From Bacillus sp. CH30_1T (GTDB lineage: Bacteria > Bacillota > Bacilli > Bacillales > Bacillaceae_B): DNA of 64,000 nt. Position 1 is the stretch's first letter. The number at the start of each line of letters is the position of its first letter. Below the pieces are notes generated by a model that was given only the letters and a program-made list of their open reading frames with translations, was not told where the DNA came from and searched no databases. Below are positions 48,309-57,181 of the stretch, one piece after another. The stretch spans positions 233,297 to 297,296 of the forward strand of contig NZ_VTUY01000005.1 of the NCBI RefSeq assembly GCF_008364765.1, in the 5' to 3' direction. Made by a program: the position numbers and the translations under genes.

Positions 48309-48861
48309 GTTAGGCAGCTACCGTAATGCCTGTAAAATCGTGAATGGCTTGAGTGAATACACCCATCAAAAATACTGGAACAAAGAAAAGGTTATCTATC
48401 TAAACGAGAAGGCTCGGAAGCTTATCGATTCTGAACACAGCGTTACAATGTCACTTAACACAGAACATTACCTATTAAGGAACGACATCTATATCCACTT
48501 CGGTTGCCCTCATGATTGGGATATCGAACACACCTTTGAAACGGTTACAGAACCACTCTCACGGACAGATATTATTATCCAAGGGATAAAGCCTTCAAAC
48601 AAAAGAAAGCTTGTCACAGACGCTTATTTCACGCGTAACGGCTATGCTTATTTAATAGAGATTGATAACAAGCTGAACATGGCAGATAATCGAAAGAAGG
48701 TGAGCAATTATGCGGAGGTTCTTCCACTTATACGTAAAAATTTCAACGGTGCGCCTATTCTCTATTTTTTTACCCACACCAAGGATCGTAAAAAGAAGCT
48801 ATCTACGTGGTTAAAAGATCGTGGCATCCGGCATGAAGTAATTCTGTACGATGAAATTTAA
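48223..48861 (+). CDS. Replication-relaxation family protein
   Basis: This 212-residue protein resembles the replication-relaxation family (PF13814). It has an N-terminal winged helix (RLGIVKIKHLQHIHKLGSYRNACK), then a domain with VTDAYFTRNGYAYLIEID that has an Asp...Glu-x-Asp pattern like restriction-endonuclease-fold proteins. It follows the FtsK-like gene in many Bacillus phages and plasmids and may act at plasmid-type replication origins. ATG 48223 has GGAGGGAGA. The 86-nt out-of-frame overlap with the ATPase gene is unusually long. Confidence 0.72.
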   Translation: MRQERLESLLMTIDRLGIVKIKHLQHIHKLGSYRNACKIVNGLSEYTHQKYWNKEKVIYLNEKARKLIDSEHSVTMSLNTEHYLLRNDIYIHFGCPHDWDIEHTFETVTEPLSRTDIIIQGIKPSNKRKLVTDAYFTRNGYAYLIEIDNKLNMADNRKKVSNYAEVLPLIRKNFNGAPILYFFTHTKDRKKKLSTWLKDRGIRHEVILYDEI

Positions 48862-48875
48862 CCTAGAATAAAAAT

Positions 48876-48899
48876 CTGTATTTATGTAAGGTACATATG
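48876..48899. other. attR (right phage arm plus core TATG)
   Basis: The phage arm begins CTGTATTTATGTAA and ends in core TATG at 48896-48899, after which radC resumes. It is the inverted partner of the left arm. Joined with the left arm it gives a 46-bp attP with 20 of 21 arm bases matched and TG at its exact centre. Confidence 0.85.
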
Positions 48900-49194
48900 C
48901 TTATACCTCAATACAAAGAATCAAGTTCTCCACAAGCAAACCATCTTTATTGGAAGTCTGAATGCTTCCATCGTGCACCCCCGGGAGGTCTTCAAGGAAG
49001 CCTTCCGACGATCCGCCGCATCGATCATTTGTATCCATAACCATCCATCGGGAGATCCGACTCCAAGCAGAGAAGATATTGAAGTGACAAAAAGATTAGT
49101 GGAATGTGGTCGAATCATTGGTATTGATATACTCGATCATCTTATAATAGGGGAGAAGAAGTTTATCAGTTTAAAGGAAAAAGGGTATTTATGA
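48896..49194 (+). pseudogene. radC: radC 3' part, separated by prophage
   Basis: This fragment encodes the RadC MPN/JAB-type domain: [30 protein letters not shown] and the metal-binding [16 protein letters not shown]. It has no start of its own except a late GTG. In frame with 12361-12776 it gives a full RadC of about 243 residues. Restored on prophage excision. Confidence 0.9.
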
Positions 49195-49446
49195 CACTAT
49201 GATTTTTTTCCTGGTTGCGATATAATTAAGCTTATGATTTTTATGAACAATATGGTGATTCAATATAACGCAGTCTTTGAAAAGAGAGAGTCATTCTTTA
49301 GGGAATGAGTCTTTTCGTTATGCATGAACGAACAATTATTGTGACAAAAATTACGAGGATAGAGAGTGATTGGACAACTCTCCTGTGAAAACACATATAA
49401 AACGTTAAAAACCAGCCAATTTGTATCAGAAAGGGAGATACCATTC
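49195..49446 (+). promoter_or_regulatory. radC-mreB intergenic region with candidate promoter
   Basis: TATAAT at 49221-49226 is a possible -10 with a poor -35. A small hairpin (TCATTC with GAATGA near 49288-49306) follows. In the lysogen this region must supply transcription of mreBCD because the maf-radC transcript is broken by 36 kb of phage DNA. Confidence 0.4.
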
Positions 49447-50454
49447 ATGTTTGGAACGAAAGATTTAGGGATTGATTTAGGAACAGCTAACACATTGGTG
49501 TACTTGAAAGGCAAAGGGATTGTCGTTCGCGAACCTTCTGTTGTAGCACTTCAAACAGATAACAAGCATATCGTTGCAGTCGGAAATGATGCTAAGAACA
49601 TGATCGGTAGAACACCGGGAAATGTCGTGGCTCTTCGCCCGATGAAAGATGGGGTAATCGCTGACTACGAAACAACAGCCACGATGATGAAGTATTACAT
49701 AAGACAAGCGACACGGAATAAAGGAGCTTTTTCAAGAAAACCTTACGTCATGGTCTGTGTACCTTCAGGTATTACCGGTGTTGAAGAAAGAGCGGTCATC
49801 GATGCAACAAGACAGGCGGGAGCAAGAGATGCTTACACGATCGAAGAACCATTTGCCGCTGCGATTGGTGCAAACCTGCCAGTATGGGAACCGACAGGAA
49901 GTATGGTCGTAGATATCGGTGGAGGAACGACGGAAGTAGCAATCATCTCTTTAGGAGGAATCGTGACAAGTCAGTCGATCCGTGTAGCCGGGGATGAGAT
50001 GGATGATGCCATCATCAACTACATCCGCAAAACGTATAACCTGATGATCGGGGACCGTACAGCGGAGACGATCAAAATGGAAGTGGGTTCTGCCGGTGAT
50101 TCTGAAGGAATTGAAGCAATGGAGATTCGCGGACGTGACCTTTTGACTGGTTTACCGAAAACGATCGAAGTAACGGCAATTGAAATTGCATCTGCTCTTC
50201 ATGATACCGTATACACAATTGTCGATGCCGTTAAGAGTACTTTAGAGAAAACACCGCCAGAACTCGCGGCTGACATCATGGACAGAGGAATTGTCCTGAC
50301 AGGTGGCGGGGCGCTTCTTCGTAATCTTGACAAAGTCATCAGCGATGAGACGAAAATGCCGGTCCTCATTGCAGAGGAGCCTTTGGATTGTGTGGCAATC
50401 GGTACGGGGAAAGCACTTGACCACATCCACCTATTTAAAAATCGAGGGAAATAA
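49447..50454 (+). CDS. mreB: Cell-shape actin homologue MreB
   Basis: MreB polymerises under the membrane and positions lateral-wall synthesis. The product (335 residues) has the actin phosphate-1 motif [12 protein letters not shown], phosphate-2 [13 protein letters not shown] and adenosine motif [14 protein letters not shown] 49447 with AAAGGGAG is the standard start; an in-frame extension upstream is not coding-like. A hairpin terminator follows before mreC. Confidence 0.96.
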   Translation: MFGTKDLGIDLGTANTLVYLKGKGIVVREPSVVALQTDNKHIVAVGNDAKNMIGRTPGNVVALRPMKDGVIADYETTATMMKYYIRQATRNKGAFSRKPYVMVCVPSGITGVEERAVIDATRQAGARDAYTIEEPFAAAIGANLPVWEPTGSMVVDIGGGTTEVAIISLGGIVTSQSIRVAGDEMDDAIINYIRKTYNLMIGDRTAETIKMEVGSAGDSEGIEAMEIRGRDLLTGLPKTIEVTAIEIASALHDTVYTIVDAVKSTLEKTPPELAADIMDRGIVLTGGGALLRNLDKVISDETKMPVLIAEEPLDCVAIGTGKALDHIHLFKNRGK

Positions 50455-50468
50455 TAATAAATAATGAA

Positions 50469-50526
50469 ATGGGGGACGGTTCCTTAGGATGCTTGGATAG
50501 CCTTAAGGTCGGCCCCATCTTTTTTC
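50469..50526 (+). terminator. Terminator between mreB and mreC
   Basis: ATGGGG at 50469-50474 pairs with CCCCAT at 50513-50518, with more pairing inside (TTCCTTAGG with CCTTAAGG), followed by CTTTTTT. Confidence 0.75.
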
Positions 50527-50618
50527 GAACAACCATGAATATTTTGACGAATGATATCAAAAATAAGCGATTTTTGATATAGTATTTACTAGAATGAGAA
50601 AAGGTTGAGGTGTACATC

Positions 50619-51506
50619 ATGCCACAATTCTTCCTGAATAAACGTTTGATCATTCTGCTCGTCAGTGTCATAGTCCTTGTTGGATTAATCGGATTTTCTT
50701 TGCGGGAGCGAGATAGCATCAGCTGGCCTGAGCAGTTTGTAAAAGATATGGTAGGATTCGGACAGTCATTGGTTTCAAAACCTGTTAACTATGTAGCGGG
50801 AGTTGTTGAAAACGTTCAAGATCTTCAAAATACATACACAGAAAATGAAAAATTGAAAACACGCTTAGATGAATTAGTGAAACTTGAAACAAAGGTGAAA
50901 GACCTGAAACAAGATAATAATGAATTAAGGGCGGTCCTTGAAAAGAAGGAAGATCTTCGTGCCTATAACACGATTCAAGCTACCGTCATTGCAAGGAATC
51001 CTGATCGCTGGCAAGAGCTCCTGACGATTGATAAGGGAGAAGTGAACGGGATTAAATCAGACATGGCCGTCATTTCATCGGCTGGATTGATCGGAAAGAT
51101 AAAAAGCGTAAATGAATTTTCGTCTACTGTCGAATTAATTTCGACCAATAATACAAAAAACCGGATTTCCAGTGTGATACAAGGGAAAGAACAAGACATC
51201 AACGGGTGGATTGAAGGGTACGACAGTGATAAAAAAGAAATTTTGGTTAAGCGGATCTCCAACGATATGAAAGTTGACAAAGGCTCTAAAGTGATGACAT
51301 CGGGATTGGGAGGAGTATTCCCTAAGGGGCTGGTCATCGGGGAAGTGAAAGAAGTAAAACCGGATCAATACGGGTTGACTCAAACGGCATATGTAAAGCC
51401 TGCTGCTGATTTTTATCACTTGGAGCACGTCATGGTCATCGACCGTGACATCCAGGGTGTGACGGAACAGGAAGCGGATGCTGAGGAGGATGGCAATGAT
51501 CAGTAG
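50619..51506 (+). CDS. mreC: Cell-shape protein MreC
   Basis: MreC is a bitopic protein of the elongasome. An N-terminal transmembrane helix (LIILLVSVIVLVGLIGF), a coiled-coil (NEKLKTRLDELVKLETKVKD) and two extracellular beta-barrel domains are visible. The C-terminus has an acidic tail. ATG 50619 is supported by GAGGTG 7 nt upstream. It overlaps mreD by 11 nt. Confidence 0.95.
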   Translation: MPQFFLNKRLIILLVSVIVLVGLIGFSLRERDSISWPEQFVKDMVGFGQSLVSKPVNYVAGVVENVQDLQNTYTENEKLKTRLDELVKLETKVKDLKQDNNELRAVLEKKEDLRAYNTIQATVIARNPDRWQELLTIDKGEVNGIKSDMAVISSAGLIGKIKSVNEFSSTVELISTNNTKNRISSVIQGKEQDINGWIEGYDSDKKEILVKRISNDMKVDKGSKVMTSGLGGVFPKGLVIGEVKEVKPDQYGLTQTAYVKPAADFYHLEHVMVIDRDIQGVTEQEADAEEDGNDQ

Positions 51507-52017
51507 GCTCCTCCTTCCGTTTATGACCCTGCTTTTCTTTTACAGTGAAAGTTTATTTGTCCATCTTTTTCCAAATGAAGAGTGGTTTGATCAGAAAATC
51601 ATTGTTCCACATTTTCTGATTATTGTGCTGTTCTTTATTTGTGCATTTTATCAGTACCGAACTGCATTGCTTTATGGTTTCATCTTTGGCTTTCTATTTG
51701 ATATTTATTACACAGAAATCAATGGCATTTACTTAGTGCTCTTCCCATTTGTCATATTTTTATCTCACCAGATGATGAGAATTTTACATAATAACCTTTT
51801 GGTATTGGGAATTATTTCACTTGTGAACCTTTCCGTATTGGAGTTTTTGGTGTATCAAATCAATTTAATTATTCAACGGACTGATTTGACGTTTATGCAG
51901 TTCGTGGACTGGCGTTTGTGGCCGACATTGGTCCTTAATATATTGTTTTATTTAGTTGTGGCATTTCCACTCAGGAACTATCTTCTCCGAAAACGGAAAG
52001 AGTGGCTGGATGATTAA
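51496..52017 (+). CDS. mreD: Cell-shape membrane protein MreD
   Basis: This polytopic protein (five to six TM helices, ~173 residues) completes MreBCD. The pattern PHFLIIVLFFICAFYQYRTALLYGF and GLLFDIYY-type core (FGFLFDIYYTEI) fit MreD. ATG 51496 has AGGAGG 6 nt upstream; ATG 51478 and 51490 are in frame. Confidence 0.93.
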   Translation: MISRLLLPFMTLLFFYSESLFVHLFPNEEWFDQKIIVPHFLIIVLFFICAFYQYRTALLYGFIFGFLFDIYYTEINGIYLVLFPFVIFLSHQMMRILHNNLLVLGIISLVNLSVLEFLVYQINLIIQRTDLTFMQFVDWRLWPTLVLNILFYLVVAFPLRNYLLRKRKEWLDD

Positions 52018-52102
52018 ATTCTAATAGTAATTTTTTCATAAAAAGAGGAAATGGCACTGCTTATGTCGAATTTAATAGACGACTGAGGTGAAAAATTGCG
52101 CC

Positions 52103-52783
52103 ATGAATAAAAAGCCAAATGTGATGATAAAAGGAACAAAAGAAGGACTGACTCTTCATCTCAATGATCAATGCTCCTTTCATGAGTTAAAGAAGGAATT
52201 GGACGATAAGCTGTCTGCCCATTACCGGGAAACAGAAGGTACTCCCCTGCTCACGGTCAATATCCAGACAGGGAATCGCTACCTGACGGATGATCAAGTG
52301 GAAGAGTTGAAAGAAATCGTAAGACAAAAACGTAATTTAGTAGTGAATGAAGTATGGAGTAATGTGATTACAAAGAATGAAGCAGAGAAACTCATAGATG
52401 AACGAAATATAGAAACTCTAACCGGCGTGATCCGGTCGGGACAAGTCGTGGAAGTATCAGGAGACATCCTTATTGTCGGCGATGTCAATCCCGGCGGGAA
52501 GGTGCTGGCTGGAGGGAATATTTACATATTGGGTTCGTTGAAAGGAATTGCCCATGCCGGCCACAACGGAAATATGGAGGCAGTCATCGTTGCATCAAAA
52601 ATGGTTCCATCCCAGCTCCGGATAGGGGATTCCCTGAACCGGGCACCTGATCGGGTGGAAGAAGACGATGACCACGAAATGGAATGTGCTTATGTCGATG
52701 ATCAGGGGCAAATTGTTGTGGATCGATTACAAGTTTTAAAGCATCTTAGACCAAATATTACTAGTTTTAAAGGAGGAAGCTAA
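52103..52783 (+). CDS. minC: Septum site inhibitor MinC
   Basis: MinC blocks FtsZ ring formation near poles. The N-terminal domain (VMIKGTKEGLTLHLND) and the C-terminal beta-helix (SGQVVEVSGDILIVGDVNPG, GGNIYILGSLKGIAHAG) are typical; total 226 residues. ATG 52103 matches the B. subtilis start; GTG 52088 overlaps the GAGGTG site. The minD start follows at once. Confidence 0.95.
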   Translation: MNKKPNVMIKGTKEGLTLHLNDQCSFHELKKELDDKLSAHYRETEGTPLLTVNIQTGNRYLTDDQVEELKEIVRQKRNLVVNEVWSNVITKNEAEKLIDERNIETLTGVIRSGQVVEVSGDILIVGDVNPGGKVLAGGNIYILGSLKGIAHAGHNGNMEAVIVASKMVPSQLRIGDSLNRAPDRVEEDDDHEMECAYVDDQGQIVVDRLQVLKHLRPNITSFKGGS

Positions 52784-52784
52784 T

Positions 52785-53588
52785 GTGGGTGAAGCCATAG
52801 TTGTTACTTCAGGTAAAGGTGGAGTGGGAAAGACGACTACTTCTGCCAATGTTGGTACAGCATTAGCTCTACAAGGCAAAAAGGTTTGTTTAATTGATAC
52901 AGATATCGGCCTCAGAAACCTGGATGTGGTGATGGGACTCGAAAACAGGATCATTTATGACTTAGTAGACGTTGTAGAGGGCCGCTGTAAAGTACACCAA
53001 GCTCTGGTGAAAGATAAGCGTTTCGAGGATAAACTATTTTTACTGCCAGCTGCACAAACAAGTGATAAATCCGCTGTTAACCCTGAGCAAATGAAGAAGC
53101 TAGTAGTAGATTTAAAGCAAGACTATGATTATATCATTATTGATTGTCCTGCGGGGATCGAGCAGGGGTATAAGAATGCTGTGGCGGGTGCCGATCGTGC
53201 GATTGTCGTCACGACACCTGAAATTTCAGCTGTACGGGATGCCGATCGAATCATCGGTTTACTGGAGAAAGAGAATATTGAACCGCCGAAACTCGTCATT
53301 AACCGCATACGCAATCATATGATGAAAAACGGTGAAATGTTGGATGTAGATGAAATCACAGCCCATCTTTCCATTGATCTTCTTGGGATTGTAGCCGACG
53401 ACGATAATGTGATCAAATCTTCCAATAAAGGTGAGCCCATCGCTCTTGATTCAACAAGCAAAGCCTCCATTTCCTATCGGAATATTGCCAGACGAATCTT
53501 GGGTGAATCGGTTCCGTTACAGTCTCTGGAAGAAGAACGGGCAGGAGTCTTTTCAAGAATTAAAAAATTATTTGGTGTAAAAGCATAA
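52785..53588 (+). CDS. minD: Septum site ATPase MinD
   Basis: This ParA-type membrane ATPase activates MinC. The deviant Walker A is SGKGGVGKTT, followed by DTDIGLRNLD, then IIDCPAGIEQGY, and the C-terminal amphipathic membrane helix GVFSRIKKLFGVKA. 267 residues, almost identical in pattern to B. subtilis MinD. GTG 52785 with AAAGGAGGA upstream. Confidence 0.97.
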   Translation: MGEAIVVTSGKGGVGKTTTSANVGTALALQGKKVCLIDTDIGLRNLDVVMGLENRIIYDLVDVVEGRCKVHQALVKDKRFEDKLFLLPAAQTSDKSAVNPEQMKKLVVDLKQDYDYIIIDCPAGIEQGYKNAVAGADRAIVVTTPEISAVRDADRIIGLLEKENIEPPKLVINRIRNHMMKNGEMLDVDEITAHLSIDLLGIVADDDNVIKSSNKGEPIALDSTSKASISYRNIARRILGESVPLQSLEEERAGVFSRIKKLFGVKA

Positions 53589-53597
53589 GATTCATTC

Positions 53598-53640
53598 AGT
53601 CCCGGTAAAGCGCATCGAGCGTTTTGCCGGGACTTTTTTA
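53598..53640 (+). terminator. Terminator of mre-min operon
   Basis: AGTCCCGG (53598 on) pairs with CCGGGACT, with inner AAGCG/CG... pairing, followed by T residues. Confidence 0.88.
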
Positions 53641-53850
53641 TTTTCCCCATGAATATTCTTTCAGGACAAGTCATACATTGTAGCAAATCATATGTAATCG
53701 AATGGATCTCTTTTTAATATGGATCTAACACCCCTTGTCCCTCATCATGACCAGAATCATTTAGTATAGAATCACTCTTGAACGGGGTGATGCACCTAGA
53801 ATTGAATCAGACGTTTATGAAACAATACCTTATAAAAAGGAATGGTGTAC

Positions 53851-54618
53851 ATGGGGAATCGTGCGGATGAAATACGTAAGCGGATAGCGAAACGAAAGAA
53901 AACGAATTCAGGCGAGAACTCTTCATACTTTCTCCCATCGGACGAGGAGCGCTATGGATTGGAACGACAGACAAGCTTTGAAGGTGGACCGCCACCTGAG
54001 GGAGTGCATCCATTATTCAAAAAGGAAACCTTTATGCTTAAGATACTTGGAGCGGGAATCATGGTATTAGTGACGGCGATTATGTTTAAGAGTTCTTCAC
54101 CTGTTTTCAATGAGGCGAAATCCGTTGTCACGAAAACCATGGATACAGAATTCCAGTTTGCCGCCATTTCGACGTGGTATGAGGACCAGTTTGGAAAACC
54201 ATTAGCGTTATTACCGACAAGTAATACCAAGAAAGAACCCTCTACTGAGCAAAGTGCGGAATATGCCGTACCAGCGTCAGGGAAGGTCGTTGAAAATTTT
54301 AAAACCAATGGACAAGGCATCATGCTTGAAACGGGCTTGGGGGAAGATGTAGCAGCGATGAAGGGAGGCTTGATTATATTTGCAGGTAAGAAAGAAGAGC
54401 TGGGGAACACAGTCGTTATTCAACATGCAGACAAATCAGAATCCTGGTATGGTCACCTCGAATCGATTGATGTGAAACAGTATGAATCGATCGAGAAGGG
54501 AGCTCTTGTAGGCAAGGTTTCCACCAGCAGTCAGAACGATGTGACAGGAGAGTTCTATTTCGCGATTAAAATGGGTGATACGTTTATCGACCCGATACAG
54601 GTGATGTCATTTGACTAA
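53851..54618 (+). CDS. spoIVFA: Stage IV sporulation protein FA
   Basis: SpoIVFA holds SpoIVFB inactive with BofA in the outer forespore membrane until the SpoIVB signal. The 255-residue product has a basic cytoplasmic N-terminus, one transmembrane helix (MLKILGAGIMVLVTAIMF) and a C-terminal LytM/M23-like domain lacking clear metal ligands (GLIIFAGKKEELGNTVVIQHAD). ATG 53851 is used (ATG 53842 is too close to AAAAGG). A mother-cell sigma-E promoter is expected but not pinned down. Overlaps spoIVFB by 8 nt. Confidence 0.93.
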   Translation: MGNRADEIRKRIAKRKKTNSGENSSYFLPSDEERYGLERQTSFEGGPPPEGVHPLFKKETFMLKILGAGIMVLVTAIMFKSSSPVFNEAKSVVTKTMDTEFQFAAISTWYEDQFGKPLALLPTSNTKKEPSTEQSAEYAVPASGKVVENFKTNGQGIMLETGLGEDVAAMKGGLIIFAGKKEELGNTVVIQHADKSESWYGHLESIDVKQYESIEKGALVGKVSTSSQNDVTGEFYFAIKMGDTFIDPIQVMSFD

Positions 54619-55477
54619 TTTCATTTCACTTTTGAAAAAATTTCATGTGCACCCTTTGCTTTGGCTCGTCATAGCCATTGCCATTATGACGGCTCATTTT
54701 TTTGAACTGATTCTGCTTCTCTTCATCATTACGATCCATGAATTGGGACATGGACTGATGGCCCATTCATTTTCCTGGAGAGTAAAGAAAATTGCCCTAT
54801 TGCCTTTTGGTGGGGTTGCGGAGATGGATGAGCATGGAAACCGATCTTTGCGGGAGGAATTCTGGGTGGTGGCTGCGGGTCCCTTGCAGCACATATGGCT
54901 CATAGCCTTAGGTTGGGGGCTTATGGAGACCGGCGTGATCAGCCCCGACTCATTTTCGCTCTATTTTCAGTTGAATATGATGGTGCTGCTGTTTAATCTT
55001 CTTCCCATTTGGCCGTTGGATGGAGGGAAGATGGTTTCCTTACTTTTAGCCACGAAGCTTAATTATTTGAGAGCGTATGAATACACGCTTCTCTTTTCTT
55101 TTGGTTTATTATTGCTGTTCCACCTGGTTGTACTCATCATCGCTCCTCTTCATTTAAATCTGTGGATCGTTCTTTCATTCCTGTACTTTTCATTATGGGT
55201 GGACTGGAAACAGAGGCGGTATGCGTTTATGAAGTTTTTGTTAGAGCGGTATTACGGGAAGAGTCATCAATTTGTGGAACTGCGGCCACTTCCCATTGAA
55301 AGCGAAGATTCTATTATTACAGTAGTGGAGAAGTTTCAGCGGGGGGTAAAGCATCCCCTCGTTGTCTTTGAAAAAGGGATTGAAGTAGGGAAGCTGGATG
55401 AAAATGAACTGCTCCATGCCTTTTTCGCCGAAAAGATGACCTCGGCCAAAACGAAGGATCTCCTCTACCTTTATTGA
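54611..55477 (+). CDS. spoIVFB: Pro-sigma-K processing protease SpoIVFB
   Basis: This intramembrane site-2-type metalloprotease cleaves pro-sigma-K. The metal motif HELGH is at 43-47 and LPIWPLDGGK carries the third ligand (Asp). About six TM helices and a C-terminal CBS domain (about 225-288) are present. TTG 54611 lies in the spoIVFA end. A perfect terminator follows. Confidence 0.95.
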   Translation: MTNFISLLKKFHVHPLLWLVIAIAIMTAHFFELILLLFIITIHELGHGLMAHSFSWRVKKIALLPFGGVAEMDEHGNRSLREEFWVVAAGPLQHIWLIALGWGLMETGVISPDSFSLYFQLNMMVLLFNLLPIWPLDGGKMVSLLLATKLNYLRAYEYTLLFSFGLLLLFHLVVLIIAPLHLNLWIVLSFLYFSLWVDWKQRRYAFMKFLLERYYGKSHQFVELRPLPIESEDSIITVVEKFQRGVKHPLVVFEKGIEVGKLDENELLHAFFAEKMTSAKTKDLLYLY

Positions 55478-55516
55478 CGAATGAAGACGAACTGTATAAA
55501 GTAAGGGCATACTGGT

Positions 55517-55544
55517 AAAAGGGTTGGAATCAACCCTTTTTTCT
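55517..55544 (+). terminator. Terminator after spoIVFB
   Basis: AAAAGGGTTG (55517-55526) pairs perfectly with CAACCCTTTT (55531-55540), T run included. Confidence 0.9.
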
Positions 55545-55577
55545 TATGACTTTTTTCGTGGAAGAGGGGTTTTCGGT

Positions 55578-57023
55578 GTGGAAGAAATCATTGTACATAG
55601 TAAGAGCAGGGAAAAACGGTGGGTATACCGATCAGATAATGAAATCATTGGATTATATACATATCAGCCTGGAGAGGAAAGTTTAACAGGCAATATTTAT
55701 CTGGGAAGAGTCGTCAAGGTTCAAAAAGGTCTTGGTGCGGCATTTGTAGATTTTGGCGGGGGTAAAAATGGCTACCTTCACGAAAAAGATTTTCCTCAAA
55801 ACGTAGAGGCATACCATGCCGGAAACGATCCTCATCCGATTGGAAAGTGCGTGCATGAAGGGCAAAAAATCATCGTGCAGGTCATGAAGGATGAGATGGG
55901 AACGAAGGGTGCAAGATTGACGGCCGTTATCGAGCTCAAAGGAGAACATCTTGTGTACATGCCACAAGGTTTCTATGTGGCGGTTTCTAAAAAAGTGGAC
56001 GATGAAAACAGGAAGGTCTTAAGACGCTTAGGGAATGAGTGGAAAAATCCGCAAGAGGGCATTGTGATGCGCACCAATGCTGTTGAGGTGAATGAAGGAG
56101 TGTTACAAGGGGAGCTGCACTCATTACGTTCAAGATATGAAAGCCTGGAAAGGGTGTCTCTGAGAGCAAAATGCCCTTCACTTTTATCCCGGCAGGATAC
56201 TTTCTACGAGGATCTTCATGAACAACTGAAAAAGGGGAGTGGAGGGAGAATTGTAGTCGATGACTATGATAGTCTTCTTCATTTAGAAGAAATGAGCGGA
56301 GCCGGGATAAAAGATAAATGGACCTTCGACCTCTATCAAGGCCATGAAAATATTCTTCGTCATTACCACGTTGCCTCTGTGTGGGAAAACGTACTGAAAA
56401 AAGTAGTTTGGCTGGATAATGGAGCATTTATTGTCATAGAGTCAACAGAAGCCATGACCGTTGTGGATGTGAATTCAGGTAAGTTTACAGGTAAAGACGA
56501 TTTGGAACAGACCATTTTATATACCAATAAATTGGCAGCGAAAGAAATGGCGAAGCAACTCACCCTTCGGAATTTGAGCGGGATGATTCTCATCGATTTT
56601 ATCGATATGAAAAAGGAAAGCCACAAACAGGAAGTGGTGGATGCACTTTCAGATGCGTTATTATCGGATAAACAGCGCACGACGATCGTAGGCCTTACAC
56701 CCCTTGGCATTCTTGAATTGACACGAAAAAGAACCCGTCAGCCCTTGTCTGCCTACTTGACTCGCCCTTGCTCGGTATGTCAAGGTACAGGGAGAGTAAT
56801 AACGCCTCAGACGCTTGCGTTTCAGCTTGAACGGGAGCTGTGGGAAATGCAGGCGATGGATGGATCCCTCATTGAAGTAGAAGCGACTGGGGAAGTCGCA
56901 ACCGTATTTTCCGGAAAGCAGAACGTCCACCTTCACAGATTGGAAAAAGCGCTGGGTAAAGAGATCAAAATAAAAGAAATCACTCATGAACATCCTTATT
57001 ATCATGTAACAAAGTTAATATGA
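55578..57023 (+). CDS. rng: Ribonuclease G/E family protein
   Basis: This 481-residue RNase E/G-type endoribonuclease has an N-terminal S1 domain (NIYLGRVVKVQKGLGAAFVDFG). The catalytic Asp are in MTVVDVNSGKFTG and MILIDFIDM, and the zinc-link CSVC follows. GTG 55578 with AGAGGGG is the start; the frame upstream runs through the spoIVFB terminator and is not used. B. subtilis lacks RNase E but many Bacillaceae keep this gene before rplU. Confidence 0.93.
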   Translation: MEEIIVHSKSREKRWVYRSDNEIIGLYTYQPGEESLTGNIYLGRVVKVQKGLGAAFVDFGGGKNGYLHEKDFPQNVEAYHAGNDPHPIGKCVHEGQKIIVQVMKDEMGTKGARLTAVIELKGEHLVYMPQGFYVAVSKKVDDENRKVLRRLGNEWKNPQEGIVMRTNAVEVNEGVLQGELHSLRSRYESLERVSLRAKCPSLLSRQDTFYEDLHEQLKKGSGGRIVVDDYDSLLHLEEMSGAGIKDKWTFDLYQGHENILRHYHVASVWENVLKKVVWLDNGAFIVIESTEAMTVVDVNSGKFTGKDDLEQTILYTNKLAAKEMAKQLTLRNLSGMILIDFIDMKKESHKQEVVDALSDALLSDKQRTTIVGLTPLGILELTRKRTRQPLSAYLTRPCSVCQGTGRVITPQTLAFQLERELWEMQAMDGSLIEVEATGEVATVFSGKQNVHLHRLEKALGKEIKIKEITHEHPYYHVTKLI

Positions 57024-57038
57024 ATTTCTTGAATGTTA

Positions 57039-57068
57039 TTGACAGTACATCGATTTTTATGATAGGAT
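57039..57068 (+). promoter_or_regulatory. rplU operon promoter
   Basis: TTGACA (57039-57044) and TAGGAT (57063-57068) have 18-bp spacing, just after rng and before the L21 leader. Confidence 0.7.
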
Positions 57069-57079
57069 TCTAATGTTAT

Positions 57080-57175
57080 TGATTGTAGCACCCGTGCTAC
57101 AACCGCTCATTACAGGTAGAAAAGCTTGGAGCAATCCAACACCTGTCATTGGCGAGTCTGAGTTTATAAGGAGGT
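57080..57175 (+). ncRNA. Ribosomal protein L21 leader RNA
   Basis: This 5' leader has the strong stem TTGTAGCAC (57083-57091) with GTGCTACAA (57094-57102) and a second, ACAGGT (57112-57117) with ACCTGT (57141-57146), then the rplU ribosome-binding site. It matches the known L21 leader of Bacillales, which is thought to allow feedback control by L21. Confidence 0.8.
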
Positions 57176-57181
57176 GCGATT

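Larger units (their letters stand above)
12773..48899 (+). mobile_element. Intact-looking siphovirus prophage integrated in radC (about 36.1 kb)
   Basis: The element is bounded by attL and attR with the shared core TATG and has an integrase of the large serine recombinase family at its left end. It carries lysogeny, recombination, replication, late control, packaging, HK97-type head, TP901-1-like long non-contractile tail, lysis and accessory genes in standard siphovirus order. All structural genes expected are present and full length, and one small right-end gene has a stop codon, so the prophage is probably inducible. Nearly all genes run in the host direction except integrase, repressor and small accessory genes. 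Confidence 0.95.

Noticed and set aside
49366-49446. Extended N-terminus for MreB
   Set aside because: The extra codons do not resemble MreB, and AAAGGGAG precedes the standard ATG 49447.
55524-55577. Extended N-terminus for the RNase G gene
   Set aside because: The extra stretch lies in the spoIVFB terminator; GTG 55578 has a proper ribosome-binding site.
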